A stretch of DNA of 64,000 nucleotides, from assembly GCF_050948215.1 (NCBI RefSeq), contig NC_135150.1, forward strand, positions 19,385,943-19,449,942, read 5' to 3'. Positions 24,804-36,200 of the stretch are shown piece after piece. Origin of the DNA: Halictus rubicundus. Its lineage: Eukaryota > Arthropoda > Insecta > Hymenoptera > Halictidae. The stretch's first letter is position 1. Every line of letters begins with the position of its first letter. Made by a program: the position numbers and the translations under genes. Below the pieces are notes generated by a model that saw only the letters and a program-made list of their open reading frames with translations, did no database searches and was not told the origin of the DNA.

Positions 24804-24831
24804 ACCGACGAGATATATATATCTCGTCGGT
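24804..24831. repeat. 28-bp perfect palindrome at the satellite cluster's right edge
   Basis: The half-site ACCGACGAGATATA is followed directly by its exact reverse complement. The same half-site occurs at the left edge of the cluster: CACCGACGAGATA at about 20208 runs straight into the Tc1 terminus, and an opposed CTCGTCGGTG lies at about 20070. Confidence 0.9.
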
Positions 24832-24989
24832 ACTGCAGGCCTACTTTAGAGCCCCCCTACCATTTTTGTGTCACATCCTACCTCATCGGTCGGAACTAAT
24901 ATAATGGAACCAATATTACAGACGAGATGTAGGAATAGGCCAGTTCAGTCATCTCATCTTATGCTGTTTCGTGTCGCACGACATGAAAT

Positions 24990-25320
24990 ACCGTGAGAAT
25001 GTTCATGGATTAAAAGTTATTCTGTACCTTGGATACTATTACCTACCTTTTCTAAGAAATTCGGTGACAACGTGGTCAAAGGAGTGCTTGTCGACATCAT
25101 TGGAGAAAGACGTTGTTGTAAACATTACACAGCCAGAAATAATCAATTTATCAGTTTATTGTGTTCGATAATTTAATGCGTGCGAATATTCATGGTTCAA
25201 AAGTTATTCTGTATCTATAAGTTATATTAATTATTTTTGCTAAAAAATTAGATGGCAAGATGGTCAAGGGATTGCTTGTCGACGTCATTACCAAAAGAAA
25301 TTGTTATAAAGTTTAGTTAT
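24990..25320. repeat. Two-copy tandem repeat, period 187 bp
   Basis: GTGAGAATGTTCATGG...AAAAGTTATTCTGTA at about 24994 is matched by GTGCGAATATTCATGG...AAAAGTTATTCTGTA at about 25181. GGTCAAAGGAGTGCTTGTCG is likewise matched by GGTCAAGGGATTGCTTGTCG. The surrounding DNA to 26.4 kb is AT-rich and shows no gene. Confidence 0.75.
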
Positions 25321-26482
25321 AGTTATAGTTACGTAGTAGTTCGTAGTTACTTATGAATCGTAGTTCTTTTTAGACCTTTGAAATTTTGAATCGTTTCATT
25401 TTTATTTTAATTTAGCTTTACACATGAATTTATTGACTCTGTTGTAAAAATTTATTTCATAACAGTTACTTTTTCGATTAAAAAAAGTTCTAATGATATG
25501 TTGCTACTTTAAAAATAGGATCGATGTCCTTTTTCAATTTCTATAAAAGAACCTGCATTTGTGGAATATTTACGTGTCTTTCATTTTTTGTAAATATGAT
25601 TTTCAACCGAAAAATCGACAGAAATTCTCAAATATGAATATCAATAACCGGCGTGAGCTCAGGTCTTTAAATAAAAAAATTAACTTTTTTATTATTAATT
25701 ATTTTTCTATGGGACTTTTACCAACATACTCGTGGCATTCCGATGACATTTACTTGTCTAATGAACGACGGAAGTTTCGGACGCAAAGAAGGACAGCATA
25801 TGAAAAATAGCCGAATTTCGGGCAAAAGTCTAGATGTGGATACTAATGTATATGTATTGACAATTGCTCACAGAAAATGAACTTTAACAATACAATTAAT
25901 AAATATGATTATACATAATGTTTATTGCTTATAAAATATAAAAAATGTAAAATATAAGGAAACAGTACTATAAGGTATAAAAAACAGCAAACAATACAAT
26001 TATAATTAAAACTTAAAATGACAGACACTTTCCAAAACTTTTTTATTTAAATCCGCAATAAAAATTTAAAACATGTGTCTTTACCTCTATGTTAGTGATA
26101 CACGAACTGAAAATTTCATCGAAATCGGTTGACTCTGTGTTAATAGTAATTTGAATACAAATGAAAATAACGAGAAAAGATACTAATAATTACATTCATC
26201 CTTAAACATCATCTTAATGGACCATTTTCGGGGGCACACAGAATTACGTAGACGATGTAAATAATTACATTTATTTATTTATCAATTTTACAGAATAACA
26301 GTGTATATGATACGCTGAATATAGAATAATCTCTGCTCTTTATCTTTTACTAATTAAGGCGATTAGTATGTGAGTGATCGGTAAGTACATACAATAATAT
26401 AGCACGTGTAATTTATTGGTCATCGGTGATCACGGTTCTTTATTGTTCGCGTCGAACGATTCATTTTTTAATCTTTATTAAT

Positions 26483-26533
<51 letters not shown>
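26483..26533. repeat. (CT)n microsatellite
   Basis: About 50 bp of CT with one or two interruptions. Confidence 0.9.
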
Positions 26534-26536
<3 letters not shown>

Positions 26537-26607
26537 GTTCGCCCGTTATCTCGTGCGCGCTCTTTGTTTCGTATTGCGGGCGGGTTAACTCAATAAATCT
26601 CTACATA

Positions 26608-27592
26608 TAGGGTGTTTCGTTTATGTGAAAACGGAAATATCTCGTGACGCACTGAAGTTACGAAAAAAATTTGTTTACAAAAATTGTTCGGTATGAAGGG
26701 AACAATCTTATGATGTAATTTTTTCAGGACATGAATGGCAGTGGGGGAAATTTCAAAGTCAAATTAATTTTTTTAAATGGAACCATATATTTTTTTTTGT
26801 CACAACACGATAGTATATTCCGAGACGAATTCAACGAATATCACATTATGTTATTTACTGTTACAAAACATTAGAAGTTATATTATAAATTTGTCACTTC
26901 TTAAGTAAGCATGGTAGTACATAGCTAGTTGCCGGCTATTAGCTGCACGTTATAAACAAAGATGGACCTTCTTGTCTTGTGTTTTGAAGAGTTGCCTTAT
27001 TTGTCTCGAGTCTCATTTATTTTAGTTGAGACAGTGCAATACTAGAGATTGTAATCATTTTGTTGAGTTCTGTTTGGTGCTTTCGAAGTTATTTAATTCC
27101 AGAACGTGGCCATCAGGAAGAAGCTGAATTAGTTTGTCTGCGTGGTGATTCTCAACGAAAGCCAACAGTTAAATTAAACATTGATAAGCGCAAAAAATCA
27201 TGAAATTATTTAATTAACTAAGAAACAGAGTAATTTTATTTACGTTTACTGAATAAAGTTGCTAAAGATATGAACTATATGTTTATTTATTTTGGTAACT
27301 TAACTTTGTATACAGTGTGCAGCTAATAGCCTATTATGCAACTAACATAATGTGATATGTCGTTGAATTCGTCTCGGAAAATGCTATCCTGTTATGACAA
27401 TAAAATATATGGCTCCGTTTAAAAACATTAATTTGACTTTAAAATTTCCCCCACCACCATTCGAGTTCTAAAAAAAATTACACCATAACATTGCCCCCTT
27501 CGTACCGAACAATTTTTGTAAACAAATTTTTTTCGTAATTTCAGTACGTCAGGAGATACTTCCGTTTTCAGATAAACGAAACACTCTGTATA
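26608..27592. mobile_element. About 1-kb element with long terminal inverted repeats
   Basis: The left end starts GGGTGTTTCGTTTATGTGAA at 26610. The right end, read on the other strand from about 27585, starts GAGTGTTTCGTTTATCTGAA, and the match continues for roughly 260-350 bp with scattered substitutions. Shared blocks include AAAATTTGTTTACAAAAATT, TTGTTCGGTA, CCGAGACGAATTCAACGA and ATCACATTATGTTA. The unique centre (about 26.96-27.24 kb) holds no full ORF; a short frame reading HQEEAELVCLRGDSQRKP ends at a TGA near 27200. This fits a non-autonomous or decayed DNA transposon of foldback type; the family is not identified. Confidence 0.75.
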
Positions 27593-28090
27593 TCGAGTAC
27601 CATGCAACGATCGTTGCGTCGCGAAGACACTTGTTATTCCTATGTACTCGTGCGGATAAGGCCACAAATAGTGTGTGTTCCGCGTGTGCATGTGCGCACA
27701 CACGTCCGGTATGCGTGTGCGGGTGCGTAGGAGCCTCCCATTCTATTTGTTCTCCATCACTTTCGAATAATAATTTTCGAGATCGTGTGCAGAGTCGCGA
27801 TTGCTACTCGCGAAGAACACGGAGAACGCGTCGCTTCTCGATCATTCTGGTCTTCCTAGAACTTCCAGGAGAAATAATCGGTTCCTCGAACAGCCCTCGA
27901 TTTTCAATGTTCTCGATCTCGGTATCGCAAGAGGCAAGATCTCGGCTCAACAGGGATCAAAGCGTAGATTCCAAAATGGCTGAGATCTCGGCCGATCTTG
28001 CGGCTTCCGGAGAACGCTCGAAGGTACGAAAAACGGGTTGGTATCGTCGCTAAGAACTGTCCACACGAGCCCACACTTCCAGTTAATCGT

Positions 28091-29196
28091 TTATTAAGGT
28101 TGCACGATCTCGGCACGCGTCGCACGCGCTACATGATCGCCTACAACACAGAGTGACAAAATGTGGCGGCGGAGGACGCGTACGACGCGCGCTCCCGTGT
28201 AAACAGCGTACACATGTATTCTATCCGCGTATGTATGCGCGCGCGCGCGCTTGTGTGAGTTTTTTTTTTAAGTTAAATAAAAATAACATTATTCGTTATA
28301 CGTATATCAAATTTAGTTTTCCATAAGAATATATAGGATTCATCTTCGTTTTTCCTCGCGTTGGTCGCGCGATCGTTCCTCGCCGGCGCGTCACTCTATC
28401 TTTCTCTCTCTCTCTCTCACTCTCTCTCTTCCTCTCTCTCTCTACTCGTTGTACAAAGCGACAGGAAAAAGAAACGAAACGAAAAGGAAATAATAATAAA
28501 ACAATAACGTTAATAATAATAACAATCACGACGGCACGGTGCGGTAGGCTTCGTTCTCTTCTAATTCAACACAGCGTAACAACTTGACGACAGTGATCCA
28601 TTTACAATTTAAGGCGGTTTGATTCTCGGTTCTTATCGAGGTACCGACCTCGTTCCTCCTCGCGGGCGACGGTCACCGACGGTCACGGAGGAGTCGAGGT
28701 CTCGAACGACTACGGTCACTCTAGAACTACAAGATTAGGAAACGTCCCCGCGAAAGAAACATCACGGGGAGATCGTCCTAGAGGGTTCAGAGGTTTCGAC
28801 GAAAAGTACCGTGTTCTCGAGCTATGGTTGTTTCGGGGACGTATATATATATTTTTTTTTCAAAAGAGAATGGCCAACAGTTGGGGGATGGGGAGGGGGG
28901 AAGGAACACGGTAATTTTGATCGTGGCTCTCCCTGGTTTCGAGAACGGCGAACGATTTTGAACGAAGCTTCCCGCCGGTTGGACTCGACCGTGGCTTCTC
29001 TCGATCTCGTTTCGTGGAAACGAAGCGTTGTTCTCGTTCCAGGGGATGATCGCGGGGCGAGGGTGGTTTGATTCGGTCGTGCAGTGAAGCCGGACCGGTG
29101 AGATGTGGGTCGGCCCATGCTTCTACTTCTTCTTCTTCGTCATCTGTTCGCTCGTTTTTCGTTCCCATCGACCGACGCCAAGAAACCCTGACTCGC
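28091..29196 (-). other. Probable Limpet 3' UTR
   Basis: This is non-coding DNA downstream of the stop. It contains a GC-rich first part, CT/GA runs and, at the far end, a minus-strand AATAAA (28091-28096). The true polyadenylation site cannot be fixed from sequence alone. Confidence 0.4.
28398..28443. repeat. CT-rich microsatellite
   Basis: Interrupted CT tract downstream of the Limpet stop, probably in or beyond the 3' UTR. Confidence 0.8.
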
Positions 29197-29354
29197 TTAC
29201 ATCAGCTTCATCTTGGCGCACTCCGGGCAGATGATGTCCTCGTTGTCGGTGATGAAACCGCGGCCGACCAGTGAGGTCTTGCAGCCCGCGCAGATGAAGC
29301 AGTCGTTATGCCAATGCCTGTCCTCGAAAGAGATGAAGCGGGTGCCGCCGATGC
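29197..29354 (-). CDS. Lmpt: Limpet exon 6 (LIM4, C-terminus)
   Basis: Terminal exon reading IGGTRFISFEDRHWHNDCF, then ICAGCKTSLVGRGFI, IICPECAKMKLM and stop. It completes LIM4; the short KMKLM tail is characteristic of Limpet. Confidence 0.96.
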
Positions 29355-32300
29355 CTGCGAAAAAACCGTTTCGTTGGTAACACTGCTTGATCACAGATCT
29401 CTATTGCGTTTGTGGATAAGGAATTTTTCAGGACAAGGATCTCTAACAATTTTCTGTGCTCGTCGATTTCAAAGTATAAAATGGAAACGGGTGAGACCAC
29501 CCGAATTTTCAGGATTCAACTAACAGGATTTTTCTTTAATTTTCTAAAGGGGGATATGTTCTAGTTGGTAAAATTTTGTCCTCATCAAAACCCGATTTCA
29601 ACGAAATAATGTACGTAAAGAGATCGGTTACCGGTGATCGGTTTGGAGCAGGCGGTGCATTTCTTGGCGAACAGCTCGCCGAAGCAGTCGGCGCAGTATG
29701 GCTTGTCATCGCGGGAAGTAAATCGCTGGCCAGCCAGGGAATTGTTGCAGTTGCTGCAGGTGAAGCAGTCTCTGTGCCACGGCTCGTTCTTGTACGTCAC
29801 GCCGCCGCTAGTGATGATCTGTAACGGATCAATTGCAAAAATATATATATATGTGTGATACTGATTTGGACGAGGCCTTGTAAACGAAACAGACGAGAAA
29901 AACAATACCTTGTTACACTTGACACACCGCGTGGCAAACTTGTCCTCGTAGCAACCGGCGCAGTAGATCTCCTGCTCCCGCGGGATGAAGCTCTTCGTTC
30001 CGATCGGGTTCTTGCAGACCACGCAGCAGAAGCACTTCTCGTGCCACTGTCTGGTCTTGTACTCCATCTTCTTCGTACCTGTAACCACAGAAACCCTGTT
30101 GAAATCTCTCTCGAACACCTCCTTAAAGAATATTGACGGATCATGGTTAATCAGATCCTCTACGATGTATAATAAAATAATAAGACAATCTAGTAGTAGT
30201 AGCTAAAACACATCCGCTTTCTAGGATCCTGCAGTGTCAAAAAATAGCTAACTCAGATCTAGCTATTTTAAAAAAGATGGACAATTACAACCATTAGGAA
30301 AGTAACCTAGTTTATCGGTAACAACTAGGCTGCGGATCTTTATGTAAAAGAAAAATTGTTCACCTGAACTGCAACATACTCGAGTGAAATAGAATAATAA
30401 TTAATTTACTCAAAATAACACAACAGCATTTTAACATTTTTCTAATTTCTGCTGAAATTGCACCTACTCATTTTTCTCATAAATACATAAAATCCGCCGT
30501 CTAGTAATAATTGATCTAAGTCTACTTCAAAGAAAAATTTGACAACTGCCAAAAATTATAAGCAAAAGAGGGTAGTCTTCAACTTCCCACTCTCTAACTC
30601 ATTTTCATGTCCCTAGCCAACCCTAATTACAGTTAAAGGGTATCTGCCACCCTACTTAAATTCCCAAAAGTCGTCGTCATCGCAGTCCCGTATTTCTCAG
30701 AAAAGGTTGCCAACTGCCATCAAACCAACCTCCACAATGTTATAGAAAAATTATGAGCAAAAGAGGGTGGTCTTCAACCTCCCACTCTCTAACGCATTTT
30801 CATGTCCCTGGCCAACCCTAATTACAGTTAAAGGGTATCCGCAGCCCTATTTCAATTCCCAAAAGTCTTCGCCATCGCAGTCCCCAATGTCCCAAAGCGT
30901 TTTCATACCCAGGGGATGTTAACCCCCGATTACAGTTCCCGAAATTGTCCGAGCTGTCCCGGCCTGCAATTGCATTTCAACTGCAGGAAATAACAGCCTC
31001 GGGAAAGAATGGGCGGAATATTTTACCGGAGTCTAGACGACAGGGCGAGCTTGCATTTCTGCGTCTCGAGTCTAGACGATCGCGTGAGGCGCCTGACAAG
31101 CCGAGCGTCGCTCGCGTGCATGCTCGCGCACATCCGCCTCTCGCCAACAATTCCCAGGGGATGAATTTCCCGGCGTGGCTTACGAGGAAAAGCAATCTTC
31201 CAAGCTCGCGAGCAATCGCGCGCGTTCCTGGCTGGATATTCTCGCGAGGAACGCCGCCGATCGATCGCTTCCGCCTCGTTTCCGAAGAAGTCGCCGAATA
31301 CAACGTTTCCTGGCGGCCTAGAAACTTTCCAAGCAGACAGGTGCAAAAAGTCCCACGAGACCGGAAGATCCACAGCGAAGATACGCGTCGTCTGCAATGC
31401 GGTTTTCAAGTTTTGTCTGCGAGCACTTTCTAGTTGCTAATAACCTACATGCGGCTCGGAGTTCACCTGGGAACTGATTTATCGAGCATCGGTCACGAGT
31501 GTTACCGGGAAAGACAGGCTGGTTGAAATTCCGCAGTTCAACGATAGGAATGAAGTATTAACCCCTTGCGCTATTATTTATTTTGTGATTATGATTGTTG
31601 TGGATTGGCGCCATCTGGCGTACGATAGCGCAAAAGGAAGATCGCGCGGGTGGAAGCGTGCTAGAACGTATGTAGTACAACACGAGGCAGTAAAGACCTT
31701 CATAACCTCACATTCTCCGGACTACTGTCTCCCTATTTTCAACCCAGTCACAAGTTCCTAACAATTTATTTTGCGACTATAATGATTAGAAATTCTTCAT
31801 CGTTCAGAATTTCATAGAACACAAAAAGATAGTTCATATTTATTGTATGCCTATGTTTCCTCCAAAAGATATATATCAACTACAATAAATTAATAACATA
31901 CATATTTATTGGACTGTGTTCAGAATCTTCGTCACGAGTCTGACTCGATATTGTAGGGCAAGGGGTTAATGTACAATTGTAATTGCTAAGCTTCCCGAAA
32001 AAGTTTGGAAGATTGAAACGGTTGACGGAAGCGAAGCTCGATGTCTGGTCTCTAAGACCGATCACGATCTAGAGATCGAGTTATCCAACAAGTCCGCTAT
32101 TGGCTCCGTCAGTAATTGCTCGGAGATCGCAAAGGAGCGTTTACTCCCACGCGACCTCTGGTTTTCGATCATCTCCGCGGTACCGTTTCCATATCGAGGC
32201 GGTGATTAATCGCAGTAGGATATGGAAGCCGCGTTTATGGTCACGAAGTAGCGTAGTCGTTCCATTATTTGCCCCTCGACTTGCTTCAGCACGAAGGCTG

Positions 32301-33245
32301 ACTTCGTTACTGGAGAACGAAGTACCAATGAAACCTCGAGACTTATTAACATAAGTATTCTTCCTTGAACAGAGTGGATTGGGAAAAATCAGCAGAGACT
32401 AGTCGTTCGTGGGTGTTCGATCGTTCGATCATTGATCAACCGCGGATCCTCGTGCAAAATAAAAATTGTCTGCATCTGTTGCGAGAAGCTAGGGCCATTT
32501 AACAATTTCTTCCTTTCAATTAAATTTCAACAATTCTTTTCTGTTGTTTCAAATTGTAGATACTCATTCTCTTTTTATAAGTTCATAAAATTCAGTCTTC
32601 GGTAACCTCGTTACCGGACAATAAAGTACCAAAGAGAACACAAACGTTCCGAGTCGAAATATTCATTCTGAATGAAAAGAACTGGTGACCATTTTAGGTG
32701 ACGTTTTTAAGAAACCTGTAGAGTTGCCGTTCGAGGGTGTTTGATCATTGGATCATTGATCGGTAACTTCGTTACTGGACAATAAAGTGTCAAAGAGATT
32801 TCCAGATTTGTTAGTCTAAATACTTTTTCTGAACGAAAGGAATTGGTGACCATTTTAGGTGACATTTTTAAGAAACCAGTAGAGTTGTCGTTCGTAGGCG
32901 TTTCATCACTGGATCATTGATCGGTAACTTCGTTACTGGACAATAAAGAGCCAAAGAGATCTCCAGATTTGTTAGTCTAAATACTTTTTCTGAACGAAAG
33001 GAATTGGTGACCATTTTAGGTGACGTTTCTAAGAAACCAGTAGAGTTGTCGTTCGTGGGCGTTTGATCATTGGATCATTGATCGGTAACTTCGTTACTGG
33101 ACAATAAAGTGTCAAAGAGATCTCCAGATTTGTTAGTCTAAATACTTTATCTGAAATATCTGTGACCATTTTATGCGACGTTGGAAAACCCGAGAATGAT
33201 AAAACGTGGGCGTTTGATCATTTCTTCCGCTCATTAGCTCCTCCA

Positions 33246-33284
<39 letters not shown>

Positions 33285-36200
33285 TACCAAGGGCAAGTCG
33301 GATTAATAACGACCCGCTATTCCGAAAGGTGATCTAACAGGGCCTAAACAGCCGGAACGAAATAATCGGCGTTGAAGATGGTCCATGACTCACGGCCACG
33401 AACACCTTCTTTCGACGTCTACCATCTCGATATTTAACCCGTCAAGAAAGACGACCTCCTCCTCTCATCGAATTACGATCGTTATACCTGTAAGTTCTCG
33501 TAACAGATAACTTTGTCTACGTTATGCAAATGCAGCGAAGTCGACGGTGTCTGCACTGTTGGGTTCCAGTACGTACTGACTCACAGCTGTATCGCGATTC
33601 GCGAAAATTTGTTCCTCGAATTTCCACGAAGTTTGACGCATCGACTCAAGGATAGAGATAAAGTTCGGACGCGCCGATTGTTTGCCAGTCGATAAAGTAA
33701 ATCGATGTTCTATCGCCGGACACCGATACGCAAACATCGAAATCTATTTCTTAATTGCTCGGCAAACGTTCGGATACAGTGGAACTGATTAAGGGGACAC
33801 TGTTGGACGCGGAAGAAAATCGACTTATCTTGCTGCCATACAAAAGACAATTTGTTCTTCTACGAGTGAAACTGCTATTGCTGTTATATTAACAAATTCA
33901 CACTGACTACCACAGACGTTCATTTACAAATATAGAATAATAATGCGAGTGCCATTTCTGGGAGATGTGGTACTGGAAGTGTCAATTATGTTCATGGGCT
34001 TCCCACAACAATGAAATAATTTTCCCGACGAATCCTAAGCATTTCATGCATCTCGATCAGTCTGCACGTTAAAAATCGGTAGCGTACAGGCGGAATGGTG
34101 GCGACCGGCGACAGTAAAGTCGTCTCCAGTTGCCAGATCCAGTTTCTTTCCTTGATCGGCTTGCATAACGCGAGCCGCACGTGGACCGAGCTCGTTTAAA
34201 CAAATAAATAGAGAGGTTAAGCGATCCGAGCGAGGTGGTAGATGGTTTCGCGATCGGTCTCGCGGGTCGGAGACGGGATAGCCTAGATTCCAGTGGCCCT
34301 CGAGGAAAGGAGCGATCGGTTTGGTTTTCGTGCTCGATTCCTTGTGGTCCACCGTGAGTCAGGAGGAGAGGCCAGTGACGTCAGAACGTCCGAGCAATAG
34401 CTCCGTATAAGTATAAAGTCGGATGGTCCAAGGCCGGCGATGTGGTAATCTCGCATTATGCGTCGCCTTAACGCGCCAGGCCGCATATTGGCTTAAAATG
34501 CAGCTCTAGCCGCGCGAAAACCAAAAACAAAAAAAAATCCATCGTGTTGACCAAAATGTTCTTCGAACTCCTCTGAATCTATCTTTAACTCGATATTTGC
34601 AAACCTGATCACTTTCTGCCGCGGTACCGTAATGTATACAACATGTGTAATTGCGGGTCGTTATGCAAAACAAACATTTTCCAAATTCAAATTTTCGTCC
34701 AAGATTTATCCGCCAAATTCCCGAGCCTCCATCCGGTCTGCGAATCCGCGCGCATTTCCGGTTGCTTTTCCGCGAAGCTTTTAACCGGCCGATAAGAGCA
34801 CAACGAGACGCGGATTCGCGGAACGATCGCCATTCCGAGAACGTGGAACGATCGAGAAAGGGTCAAAGCTCCGATCGGCGTGCGGAATCGTCGATCGTTT
34901 CGATCTTTATAGCCCTCGAATCACCGGGCCGGCGCCAATCTCGCGGATCGTGGGATTCCCAGACGCGGGTGGTGCGAATAAAATTTCACGAGCTGCGAAA
35001 CGAGCGTCAGATGATCTGCGCGCTTCGGTTTGTTTGAGAAATGCTCGTCAAAATAGTAGCGCGAGAGGAAACGCGGAGGAATGCCGAACGGGATACAAAT
35101 TAGTTAAAACCTAGCTTTCTCACTGTAGCCTCTGGAAGATTAGTATATCTTTATTTAGGAATTGCGATCCTAATTGGAGTTTTAACACTTTGACTGCCAA
35201 ACTGGAAACCTCAAAAATTCCATAATCAAAGTAAGTCATTTAATGCAATATAAATTGAAAAAAAATTAAATGTATGATATTGAGTAGTCCTCCAACTTCT
35301 TACATTTTACTGATCCTAATCAAATTTGGTACAATGAATATATTAACATAAAAATTCATTTTTACCCACATATGGATGACATGATAGTCAACGTGTTAAA
35401 GGGTAGATTTAACACGTTCATCGCCATGGTGGTCATCGATGACCGGCGTTATGGAATTAGAAGTGATTAGCATAAAATTGATACCACTAAACAGCAATTT
35501 GTGAACGCAGAAATTAGAGTGTAGTGCAAGCTGAGAGCCTCGATATCAAGTAACTAACAATTGTATTAAATTGCAAATTGCACAAAATTCACGTCAAGAC
35601 AACGTGTTAGTAAAGATGATTTTACGTTGTGGAAGTTGTGTCTTTTTCCTAAGGAAGCATAGCGATGCTCCGTTTCGGAGCGCGCTTTCCGGCTTAGGGT
35701 TATTAATAATTGCGCAATGGGGAATACAGACGGTCCTAATAGCGTTCGTCACGCATCGCACCCGTTCGAATGCGTTACGTAAATCGTTCGCCACCGTCGC
35801 AGCATTGCGCTCATTGTGCGCTCCGAGTTGATTTTTCGTTTTCTGTCGCGCGACCGGTTGACGTTCCCTTTCCCTTTCGTCTGGGGCAATGAGGATCGAT
35901 TTTAAACTCGATTTGCAACGCATTAACTGGCGCTCCCGACGCAGATCTCGCCGTTCGATAAGCAACCGAAGCGATCGGTGTCGATGGACCGCGGCTCGGA
36001 TGACATCACGAGTATTAATACACTCACCCAAATTTCAATATAAAAGTAGCATGTTCCCGTTTACTGATACTCTTCTTCAATCCGCGATCGATTGCTCTCA
36101 GAAACGAGTATAGAAATTGTGGATCTTTAATCGCTAGAATCCTTATGCGAATTCTAAAGTATTATTTTATACAATGCAGCATAATTCTCAAATTGTCAAC

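Noticed and set aside
35590..36031. 145-codon minus ORF at 35.6-36.0 kb
   Set aside because: Arg-rich open frame in CpG-rich intronic DNA with an overlapping + ORF; no domain and no phase-compatible borders to Limpet exons were found.
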